Source of the DNA: Microvirga ossetica
GTDB lineage: Bacteria; Pseudomonadota; Alphaproteobacteria; Rhizobiales; Beijerinckiaceae
Assembly: GCF_002741015.1 (NCBI RefSeq)
Contig: NZ_CP016616.1
Coordinates: 4,924,501 to 4,988,500, forward strand
Length of the DNA: 64,000 bases
Direction: 5' to 3'
The translations under genes and the position numbers were made by a program. Every line of letters starts with the position of its first letter. Position 1 is the first letter of the stretch. A model generated the notes under the pieces. The model ran no database searches. It saw nothing but the letters and a program-made list of their open reading frames with translations, and was not told where the DNA came from. Of this stretch, positions 57,547 to 64,000 are shown piece by piece.

Positions 57547-58977
57547 TCATAGGATGAAATCGGCAGCCGAGAGCTGCGCCTTCAGCACGTTCTCGAGCTT
57601 TATGTAGTGACTAGACCCGGAGAAATAGACGAGCGAATAGCCAATCCTGTCCGCGATGCTGAGATCGGCGAAGGAGGAGAAGCGCCACGCCCTCAGGTCG
57701 ATCTGGTCCTCCCCGGGACGGAAATATTGAATCGTGTCCTTGTCGGAGGAGAGATCGAAGGCGAAGAGGTCGCGGCCTCCGCCGCCGTCCATCGTATCGT
57801 TTCCGCTGCCGCCGTTCAGGTAATCGGCACCGGTGCCGCCATAGGCGGAATCGCCGATCAGGCGGTCATTGCCGGAGCCGCCGAGCAGCGTGTCGTTGCC
57901 GTAGCCCGCATTGGCGCTCGTGACCTGCGCATCGCCGTACAGCACGTCGTTGCCGGAACTGCCATTGAGATAATCGTGCCCGCCGCGGCTCTGGTCGTTC
58001 AGGGAGACGGCATCGCCGTAGAGCGTGTCGGTGCCGGTGCTGCCATGAAGGCTGTCGCTGCCGCCGGCGGACGAGCCCCACATGAAGTAGGCATCGCCAT
58101 ACAGGATATTGTTTCCGCTTTCTCCTGCCAGGTAGTCGGCTCCTCCGACCGCAGAATCATAGAGCGCATAGGCATCGCCAAAAAGCCGGTCGCTGCCGGA
58201 GCCACCATAGAGGCTGTCGCTGCCGCCGAGGCTGGAATGGCGCATCTCGTACCCGTCGCCATAGAGAATGTCCTCAGAGGCGCCGCCCTTCAGGATATCG
58301 TGTCCGCCCGAGGTCGAATGGAAGAGATTGCGTCCATCGCCGAAAAGCGTGTCCCGTCCGCTGTCGCCGCTCAGCGTATCCGATCCGCCGACGGCCCTGC
58401 TGCTCAGGCTATAGCTGTCGCCGTAAAGCCTGTCGTCGTCGTTACCGCCATACAGGTAATCCCCGCCGCCCTTCGCCGAGCCCGTCATCGAATACGCATC
58501 GCCGTAGAGGGTATCGCTGTCGTTGTCGCCGTAGAGCCAGTCCGCGCCGCCGGTCGTTGTTGCCGACATGGAATAGGCATCGCCGAACAGACTGTCGTTG
58601 TCGTAGCCGCCATAGATCCTGTCGGCGCCGCCCCGTGCGGAGCCCGACATGCTGCGCGCATCGCCATAGAGCCTGTCGTAGCCGTATTCACCCCAGATCT
58701 TGTCCGCGCCGCCGGTCGAGGAGTAGCTCATCGTGTAGGAATCGCCATAGACGGTGTCGCCATCGAAGCCGGCCCAGATCGAATCAGCGCCGCCTCGCGC
58801 CGAAAGCCGTAAGCTCCTCGCATCGCCATAAAGGTAATCGGCTCCATTGTAGCCGTGGAGCGCATCGCCGCCGGCTGTGCGTGCCTGGAGCGTGCCGTCG
58901 CTGTCGCCGTAAAGGGTATCGGAGACGCTGCCGCCTTCCAGAAAATTCCTGCCCAATGAGCCGATCTTATGTGCCAT
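57547..58977 (-). CDS. RTX-like protein built of 27-residue repeats
   Basis: A 476-residue protein made of about 13 tandem units of 27 residues, for example DTLYGDAYSMTGSAKGGGDY followed by LYGGNDD. Each unit holds two calcium-type turns (LYGD and GGaDyLyGg) separated by a nine-residue stretch such as AYSMTGSAK, so one of three nonapeptides of a normal beta-roll has lost its glycines. After the repeats come GGSGNDTMDGGGGRDLFAFD, a TIQYFRPGEDQIDL block and the ending LSAADFIL, as in type I secreted proteins. No transporter gene is near. ATG 58977 is used. A calcium-dependent extracellular scaffold is the likely role. Confidence 0.75.
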   Translation of the reverse strand: MAHKIGSLGRNFLEGGSVSDTLYGDSDGTLQARTAGGDALHGYNGADYLYGDARSLRLSARGGADSIWAGFDGDTVYGDSYTMSYSSTGGADKIWGEYGYDRLYGDARSMSGSARGGADRIYGGYDNDSLFGDAYSMSATTTGGADWLYGDNDSDTLYGDAYSMTGSAKGGGDYLYGGNDDDRLYGDSYSLSSRAVGGSDTLSGDSGRDTLFGDGRNLFHSTSGGHDILKGGASEDILYGDGYEMRHSSLGGSDSLYGGSGSDRLFGDAYALYDSAVGGADYLAGESGNNILYGDAYFMWGSSAGGSDSLHGSTGTDTLYGDAVSLNDQSRGGHDYLNGSSGNDVLYGDAQVTSANAGYGNDTLLGGSGNDRLIGDSAYGGTGADYLNGGSGNDTMDGGGGRDLFAFDLSSDKDTIQYFRPGEDQIDLRAWRFSSFADLSIADRIGYSLVYFSGSSHYIKLENVLKAQLSAADFIL

Positions 58978-59174
58978 CTTTTGCAATGCCTGAAGTAAGG
59001 ATGTTACCTTAGAGCACGTAACTTATTTTCCTGTTACGGGATATCGTAAATGCGCTACTGCGTCATAAGGACGTATCCTTGTATCGTCCTGCGCTGCCGG
59101 AATACCGGTGCAGGCTTGATGTTTCAGGCCAGGAATGGTTAGCCATCGGCACCCTCCGTCCGAATGAAGCGATC

Positions 59175-60290
59175 ATGACCTCATCCTCACCAGATCTCGA
59201 CGCGCTGCTCACCTGGATACGCACTGAGAGCCCGACCCATGACCGGGCCGGGGTCAACCTGATGATGGACCTCGTGGCCGCGCAGATGCAGGACGCGCCG
59301 GTGGCGGTCGAGCGCATCCCCGGCACCGACGGACTCGGCGATGTGCTGGTCCTGCGGGCGGGGCCTCGGACCGACGAGCCCGGCATTCTGGTGATGTCGC
59401 ATCTCGATACGGTCCATCCCGTCGGCACCGTCGATAGCGACCTGCCGCTGCGGATCGAGGGCGACAGGCTCTACGGGCCCGGCGTTTACGACATGAAGGG
59501 CGGCGCCTGGTTCTGCCTCGAGGCCTTCAAGGACGTGGCGCGCAAAGGCACGGCGGCGCGGCCGCTCGTCTTCCTGGTGACGCCGGACGAGGAGATCGGC
59601 TCGCCGATCACCCGGCCGATGATCGAGGATTTCGGCCGTCGCTCGGCCTGCGTCCTCGTCACCGAGCCGGCCCGCGACGGCGGCCAGATCGTCACCGCCC
59701 GCAAGGGGGTGGGGCGCTTCGAGGTGCATGTGGAAGGACGGCCGGCCCATGCGGGCTCGCGCCACAAGGATGGGCGCAACGCCGTCTACGAGGCCGCCCG
59801 CCAGATCCTCGCCATCGAGGCGATGACGGATTATTCGCGCGGGATCACCACGAGCGTCGGCCTGATCGCCGGCGGCACGGCGGTGAACACCGTTCCTCAG
59901 CATTGCCGCTTCCCCGTGGATCTGCGGGTCGAGACGGTGGCCGATGGCAAGGCCTTGACGGCGGCACTCCTCGGGCTCAAGCCGAGCCACCCGGATTTCA
60001 AGGTCACCGTCACCGGCGGCATGAACCGGCCGCCCTATGAGCGCACAGAGGCCACCTCGAAACTCTTCGATCATGCCCGCTCGCTCGCCGCCGAGATCGG
60101 TTTCGACCTCGTCTCTGCGCCCCGCGTGGGCGGCGGCTCGGACGGCAATTTCACGGCGGCGCTCGGCATCCCGACCCTCGACGGCCTCGGCATCGACGGC
60201 GACGGCGCCCACACGCTCCAGGAATACGGCCTGATCTCCTCCATCGCCCCGCGCCAAAAGCTCATGACGCGGCTGCTGGAGACGCTTTGA
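59175..60290 (+). CDS. M20 family metallopeptidase, carboxypeptidase G2-like
   Basis: A 371-residue dinuclear zinc peptidase. Metal ligands are visible in VMSHLDTVHPVG, GPGVYDMKGG, TPDEEIGSP and the final HTLQEYG; the dimerisation domain (about 175-285) contains RFEVHVEGRPAHAGSRH. This matches the glutamate carboxypeptidase/CPG2 group, which cleaves C-terminal glutamate or similar amides. No signal peptide. ATG 59175 is chosen over an open frame to 59079. Its stop overlaps the TTG start of rppH. Confidence 0.85.
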   Translation: MTSSSPDLDALLTWIRTESPTHDRAGVNLMMDLVAAQMQDAPVAVERIPGTDGLGDVLVLRAGPRTDEPGILVMSHLDTVHPVGTVDSDLPLRIEGDRLYGPGVYDMKGGAWFCLEAFKDVARKGTAARPLVFLVTPDEEIGSPITRPMIEDFGRRSACVLVTEPARDGGQIVTARKGVGRFEVHVEGRPAHAGSRHKDGRNAVYEAARQILAIEAMTDYSRGITTSVGLIAGGTAVNTVPQHCRFPVDLRVETVADGKALTAALLGLKPSHPDFKVTVTGGMNRPPYERTEATSKLFDHARSLAAEIGFDLVSAPRVGGGSDGNFTAALGIPTLDGLGIDGDGAHTLQEYGLISSIAPRQKLMTRLLETL

Positions 60291-60799
60291 CCGCCGCGCC
60301 GGAGCCCCGCTACCGCCCCAATGTCGGCATCGCGCTGTTCAACCGGGGTGGCCTGGCCCTGATCGCCCGGCGCCTGCGCGACGACGGTCCCGAGATCGTA
60401 CTGCGTGGGCACGAATGGCAGATGCCCCAGGGCGGCGTTGACGAGGGCGAGGACCTCCTGACGGCGGCACGGCGCGAGCTGTGGGAGGAGACGAACGTCA
60501 CGAGCGCCGAGATTCTCGGGCAGACCTCGGAGCGGATCGCCTACGATTTCCCGCCCTATGACAGCCCGCCGCACCGGCTGTCGCCCTTCCGCGGCCAGCG
60601 CCAGCAATGGGTCGCATTCCGCTTCACCGGCGAGGATAGCGAGATCGACGTCGCAGGCACTCGCGGCGGGGCGGTGCCCGAATTCGGCGAGTGGCGCTGG
60701 GAGCGGATCGAGCGCCTGCCGGAGCTGGTGGTTCCCTTCAAACGCGCCGTCTACGAGCACGTGGTGCACGCGTTCCGGCCCTTCGCCGTGGCGGGGTGA
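60287..60799 (+). CDS. rppH: RNA pyrophosphohydrolase RppH
   Basis: A 170-residue Nudix enzyme that removes pyrophosphate from 5'-triphosphate RNA and starts mRNA decay. The Nudix box ends in ARRELWEETNV after WQMPQGGVDEGED, and YRPNVGIALFNRGG opens the protein, both typical of RppH. The start is TTG 60287 overlapping the peptidase stop, giving a family-like N-terminus. Diadenosine-polyphosphate hydrolysis is an alternative activity of the group. Confidence 0.9.
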   Translation: MTAAPEPRYRPNVGIALFNRGGLALIARRLRDDGPEIVLRGHEWQMPQGGVDEGEDLLTAARRELWEETNVTSAEILGQTSERIAYDFPPYDSPPHRLSPFRGQRQQWVAFRFTGEDSEIDVAGTRGGAVPEFGEWRWERIERLPELVVPFKRAVYEHVVHAFRPFAVAG

Positions 60800-60858
60800 G
60801 CGCTCCGACCGAGGGCGGAGCGAGGCCACCCGATATCGGGTTCGGGATGAGGCGCTAT

Positions 60859-60968
60859 TCCCCTCCCTCCTTGTGGGGGAGGGCCAGGGAGGGGGTGCTG
60901 GCGCCGGAGCTTGATCGGCTATCGCTCACACCCCCCTCTCCAACTCTCCCCCACAAGGGGGGAGAGGG
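60859..60968. repeat. intergenic palindrome, type C, copy 3
   Basis: CCCTCCCTCCTTGTGGGGGA... centre with GCTTGATCGGCTATCGCTCA ...CTCTCCCCCACAAGGGGGGA. The stretch from 60800 to 61675 has no gene; it holds palindromes C, B, the LexA-box element and palindrome A. Confidence 0.75.
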
Positions 60969-61010
60969 CTTCCGGCGCTTTTCTCGTCGAACTCGCAAGC
61001 CCAGCCCCTC

Positions 61011-61104
61011 GCCGTCATCCCCGGACTTGATCCGGGGAGCCACGTCTTGACGGCGCAGAGGGTCCTAAGACGTGGGTGGCCGGACCCAGTCCGGCCATGA
61101 CGGC
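61011..61104. repeat. intergenic palindrome, type B, copy 3
   Basis: GCCGTCATCCCCGGACTTGA...CACGTCTTGACGGCGCAGAG...CCGGACCCAGTCCGGCCATG, the inverse of 10359-10456. Confidence 0.75.
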
Positions 61105-61238
61105 GGAGATGTGTTGTTCAATCGATGTCAAACAGCCAGCACCTGTGGGCCCGGAGCCGTTTGGCTCCGAGCCTTTTGGTGCGATCGAGGGTGGCGCGAA
61201 GGGCGGCCCGGCTCGATGATGCATGGTGATGATGGAAG

Positions 61239-61270
61239 AGCCGGGAGGCCGCTTCGCGCACGGCTTTTTT
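61239..61270 (+). terminator. opposite-strand terminator in element copy 3
   Basis: AGCCG (61239-61243) pairs with CGGCT (61261-61265), followed by six T. It is antisense to the LexA-controlled promoter, as in the other copies. Confidence 0.6.
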
Positions 61271-61473
61271 AGGCGGACAGGCGGTGCCGGTTCGGTGACT
61301 GCGCCAGGCGGGAACCGCAACGTCAGCGGGGGCCTGGGACCAATCCCTATTCAGCGGCACGCAGCCTGGGCCTCCCGTCGACAGGGGTGCGAGACCTGTC
61401 ACGGGACCGTGCCTGCTCCCACACTGCGACGCCTCGCGAGCGCGCCCCTCGTCAGGAGCAGATCTTAGGCAAG

Positions 61474-61517
61474 GGTATAGCCGAGGTTGGGACTATTGTC
61501 AAGAACAAAGTGAGAAC
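61474..61517 (-). promoter_or_regulatory. LexA box plus sigma70 promoter, element copy 3
   Basis: On the plus strand GAAC-AAAGTGA-GAAC (61503-61517), the perfect LexA box; reading the minus strand, TTGACA (61502-61497), 17-base spacer, TATACC (61479-61474). Confidence 0.8.
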
Positions 61518-61554
61518 ATAACGTTGCCGTCACCCCCTCCTGTCACCCTCCCAC

Positions 61555-61662
61555 GTCATCACCTCCCCGGACTTGATCCGGGGACCCGTGCCGGTGATCC
61601 CGATTGTCAGAGGCGCCATACTTCACAGGATCGGGATAGCCGGCACAAGGCCGGCCATGACG
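61555..61662. repeat. intergenic palindrome, type A, copy 3
   Basis: CCCCGGACTTGATCCGGGGA followed by CCGTGCCGGTGATCCCGATT and ...GCCGGCACAAGGCCGGCCAT. It lies on the promoter side of the core, as for copies 1 and 2. Confidence 0.7.
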
Positions 61663-61675
61663 TTGATCGTATCGA

Positions 61676-62155
61676 TCAAAGGCAAGTATGGACGCCCGAC
61701 TTCACGAGGTCCTGCCATTCCGCGCCGAGGGCCTGGCGCGCGTCGATGGCGTTCTCGGCACCCGGCTCGCCGGTGCGGAACATCACCACGCCGAGCGAGC
61801 GGTCATGGCTGCCGGCGACGATGGTGGGGCCGGGCACATAGGTCGTCGTCGCGTTGTAGGTGCCGTAGCCGCCTCCGTAGGTCGCCCTGCCTGACGTCTG
61901 GAACTGGCCCGGCATCTGCGTGACGGAGACGTTGTTCTGCGCCTGCCCGCCGGTGATGATGTAGCGGTCGTAGCCGGCGCGGATCGTCTCCACGGCGGCG
62001 CTCTTCTGCGCGACCTTCGCCGCCCCCATGGAGCCGCAGGCGGGCGCCGCGCCCGCATCGATGATCATGGTATTGGCCGACGTTCTCGTCGCCTGTGCAC
62101 CGGCACAGGCGGACAGGGCTCCCGCAAGCGGAAGCAGGATGAAAAGCTGTTTCAC
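61676..62155 (-). CDS. small lipoprotein of unknown function
   Basis: A 159-residue protein with lipobox LSAC (Cys17) after FILLPLAGA. The middle AAVETIRAGYDRYIITGGQA and the end VMFRTGEPGAENAIDARQAL suggest a small alpha/beta domain. Two further cysteines (one in APACGSMG, one in GVHTCL) could form a disulfide. It resembles small conserved lipoproteins of Rhizobiales without known function. It stands alone. Confidence 0.75.
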   Translation of the reverse strand: MKQLFILLPLAGALSACAGAQATRTSANTMIIDAGAAPACGSMGAAKVAQKSAAVETIRAGYDRYIITGGQAQNNVSVTQMPGQFQTSGRATYGGGYGTYNATTTYVPGPTIVAGSHDRSLGVVMFRTGEPGAENAIDARQALGAEWQDLVKSGVHTCL

Positions 62156-62310
62156 GATAGTCCCCCAGGTGTCTTTACGCTGCGGAATGCATAGCCGTGC
62201 TCATGGGGAAGTCGAGTGAGACGAAAGGTGCGAACGGGCCGATCCGGCGCGATCCTCCGAGAGTGTGTCTTGGAGGTTACGCGGCGGGCGAGGGACGGGC
62301 GCGCGTCCGC

Positions 62311-63348
62311 TCACTCCGCCTGTGCGCGAAGCGGGTCGGCCAGAAGCGCCGCCTCTTTCTCCGGCGGCATGCCGGCTTTCAGGGGCGTGCCGCGGCGGGT
62401 TCGGTCCCAGGCGAGGATTTGCCGAAGGGTCTCGTCGAGCGGACGCGGCTTAAACCCGTGCGCAAAGGCCTTCTCGACGTCGATCTCCAAAAAGTGCCGG
62501 AAGGCTTCGTCCGCGTGGGGCAGCCAGAGGGGAACCTCGGTCCAGGGTTCCAACCCTGCGGCGAGCACCGCCTCGTCGGAGCGCCAGACGAGGCGCGCAT
62601 CGGAACCAGTGACGCGGCGGATGGCCTCCAGGAGGTCGGCGAACGGGAAGGGGCGGCCCGTGAGGTTAAAGAGGCCGCCCATATTCCGCTCCGCCGCCTC
62701 GACGATGAAGCGCGCGGCATCGCGCACGTCGACGAGCTGGACGAGGCGCTGCGGATCGCCGGGCGCCGGGATCGCGCCGCCTTGGTCGACCCGGCGCACC
62801 CAGGAGGTCAGGCGGTCGGTGTAATCGCCCGCGCCGACGAGAAGGCCCGAGCGGAGGATGAGCGCGCGCTCCCCCAAGCGCTCCAGCGCCACGAGCTCGC
62901 ATTCGCGCTTCAGCGGCCCATAGGCCTTGTCGTAGGAGGCGGCGGAGGAGCGCTGCTCCGGGGGAAGGGCGCGTGCCATCTCCAGCTGCTCCGGCGTCGC
63001 GCGGCTCGCGGGCGAATCCTCCGAGACGCCCGGCGCCTTGAAATCCGCATAGACGCTCACGCTCGTCACGAGCGCATAGCGGCCGATGGCGGGGGAGAGC
63101 GCATCGAGGAGCGAGGTCACCGCCTCGGGTGCGAAGGCGCAGGTATCGACCACAAGGTCGAACGCGCGGTCTTTCAGCGCCGAGAGATCGCCGTGCCGGT
63201 CGCCGGTCAGAACCTCGATCCCCTCCGGCCCCGCATCCGTCGCATTATGCCCGCGGGTGAAGATCGCCACTCGATGCCCCCGCGCCAGCGCCTCGCGCGC
63301 GACCGCGCCGCCCAGAAACCCCGTTCCCCCCACGACAAGCACGTTCAT
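62311..63348 (-). CDS. NAD-dependent epimerase/reductase family protein
   Basis: A 345-residue extended SDR. VLVVGGTGFLGGAVAREALA binds the dinucleotide; VVDTCAFAPEAVTSLLDAL and a Ser/Tyr region TSVSVYADF follow, with SYDKAYGPLKRECE offering the YxxxK-like site (Tyr then Lys six residues on, atypical). The domain behind it (FNLTGRPFPFADLLEAIRRV) is substrate-binding. Such proteins are often annotated as reductases; the substrate is unknown. ATG 63348 is chosen over the frame open to 63411. Confidence 0.78.
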   Translation of the reverse strand: MNVLVVGGTGFLGGAVAREALARGHRVAIFTRGHNATDAGPEGIEVLTGDRHGDLSALKDRAFDLVVDTCAFAPEAVTSLLDALSPAIGRYALVTSVSVYADFKAPGVSEDSPASRATPEQLEMARALPPEQRSSAASYDKAYGPLKRECELVALERLGERALILRSGLLVGAGDYTDRLTSWVRRVDQGGAIPAPGDPQRLVQLVDVRDAARFIVEAAERNMGGLFNLTGRPFPFADLLEAIRRVTGSDARLVWRSDEAVLAAGLEPWTEVPLWLPHADEAFRHFLEIDVEKAFAHGFKPRPLDETLRQILAWDRTRRGTPLKAGMPPEKEAALLADPLRAQAE

Positions 63349-63578
63349 CTTAGCGCCCCTTTGAATCCGCGCTGGAGCCGCGCAACGCGATTCTCCGGCA
63401 GGATCATGCATTTGTGTTGCATGGAGGGTGGGGAGGCAAGGTGGGGCGTGAGGGGCCGATGCCGAGGCGCCCTACCTCGTGTCGTGAGCGCCTTGCGTTG
63501 AAGCCTTCACGCAGGCTAGCCAGAGAGCGTTCATGTATCGGCATTTATGATGCAGCCTCTAGGCTCGACTTTGGCCAA

Positions 63579-63998
63579 TCAGGCGGCTTGGCAGAGCGCG
63601 TAAACCAAGCCTCGTTGAAGGGCGTGTGAGGGTTTCGACATTTTGTGTCGGTAGCGTGATGTGAATAAACCCATCTCGCTCCAGATCTGACGCCGCACGG
63701 CCGCCAGGGCATCCGCGAAAGTCGGATGAGACTTGCGATACCAGCTGTCGATCCAAACAGCGGTTCGGGAGCGCTGACCGAGTTGCGCGGCCAGCAGAGT
63801 CACGATTGAGAACAGTCCGAGCAAGCAGGGCGTGGTGCGGGCGACGGCCTGATCCGACCATTGCCGCTGGGTCTCTACGCCCAGATGTGCACGCGCCTCC
63901 TGGAAGGTGACCTCGATCTGCCAGCGCAGGATGAACCAGCGGATGATCTGCAGCGGATCGCGCGTGGGATCGGTGCACAGCAGGGCTTGGGGCGAGAA
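63579..63998 (-). CDS. transposase, C-terminal part (IS4/IS701-like)
   Basis: The frame is open at the window end; 139 codons are visible. FILRWQIEVTFQEARAHLG contains the Glu of the DDE triad in the R-x3-E-like context of IS4-related elements, followed by VETQRQWSDQAVARTTPCLL and a helical tail ending ALCQAA. The catalytic Asp residues lie outside. The terminal repeat of the element should be found between about 63500 and 63578, but I could not define it. The gap 63349-63578 otherwise shows no gene. Confidence 0.75.
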   Translation of the reverse strand, partial: FSPQALLCTDPTRDPLQIIRWFILRWQIEVTFQEARAHLGVETQRQWSDQAVARTTPCLLGLFSIVTLLAAQLGQRSRTAVWIDSWYRKSHPTFADALAAVRRQIWSEMGLFTSRYRHKMSKPSHALQRGLVYALCQAA

Positions 63999-64000
63999 CC

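Larger units (their letters stand above)
61123..61526 (-). repeat. SOS-box intergenic element core, copy 3
   Basis: About 404 bp on the minus strand, matching 9935-10343 and 36127-36529 and sharing all hairpins with copy 2. Only the promoter spacer differs noticeably (ATAGTCCCAACCTCGGC), leaving LexA box, -35, spacing and -10 intact. A 94-codon frame from GTG 61402 is open, but most differences from copy 2 change amino acids, so coding is doubtful. Confidence 0.7.

Overview
The window is a GC-rich chromosomal segment of an alphaproteobacterium, most likely Hyphomicrobiales and close to Methylobacteriaceae (Microvirga/Methylobacterium type). Three things point there: the conserved order scpA-scpB-tatA-tatB-tatC-serS-surE-pcm-nlpD-like-DUF815-yajC-secD-secF, LexA boxes of the alphaproteobacterial GTTC-N7-GTTC type, and rhizobial-style intergenic palindromes. 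The genus is an inference from gene content and style, not from a database match.

Layout. 1-3.7 kb: the 3' part of ppx, a 2-oxoglutarate oxygenase, a Nudix hydrolase and RNase D. 3.7-7.4 kb: a peptide-secretion locus with a 32-codon double-glycine-leader peptide gene, a C39-peptidase ABC exporter and a frameshifted HlyD-type adaptor. 7.5-10.6 kb: a WYL-like protein, an MFS transporter and a repeat-rich spacer. 10.7-15.1 kb: aspS coupled to two surface-polysaccharide genes, plus a hexapeptide acetyltransferase. 15.3-24.4 kb: maeB, an intact IS30-family element, a large exported protein of unknown function, erpA/dgt and argS. 24.5-35.5 kb: cell-envelope and chromosome genes (SPOR protein, nagZ, scpAB, an orphan ABC ATPase, tatABC, serS, surE, pcm, LytM factor). 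36.9-44.7 kb: DUF815, yajC-secDF, homologues of two mitochondrial complex I assembly factors, trmFO and an SDR. 44.7-52.2 kb: an accessory stretch of small exported or repetitive proteins, an RTX protein, a small porin-like protein, a diguanylate cyclase gene broken by two stops, and a methyltransferase. 52.4-57 kb: uvrA, a lipoprotein and ssb. 57-64 kb: a second RTX protein, an M20 peptidase, rppH, a lipoprotein, a reductase/epimerase and a transposase cut by the window end.

Two observations stand out. First, the 32-residue peptide at 3824-3922 has a textbook double-glycine leader and only 6-7 residues after it. It faces a dedicated C39 exporter, so it looks more like a secreted signal than a classical bacteriocin. 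Second, an intergenic element of about 400 bp occurs three times (9.9, 36.1 and 61.5 kb). Every copy begins with a perfect LexA box abutting a consensus sigma70 promoter, contains conserved hairpins and an opposite-strand terminator, and lies in the same four-part composite (palindrome A - core - palindrome B - palindrome C). It looks like a dispersed SOS-controlled non-coding cassette.

I saw no rRNA or tRNA gene, CRISPR array or prophage. Start sites were chosen by ribosome-binding sites, overlaps and family length. All similarity statements come from reading motifs, not from searches.
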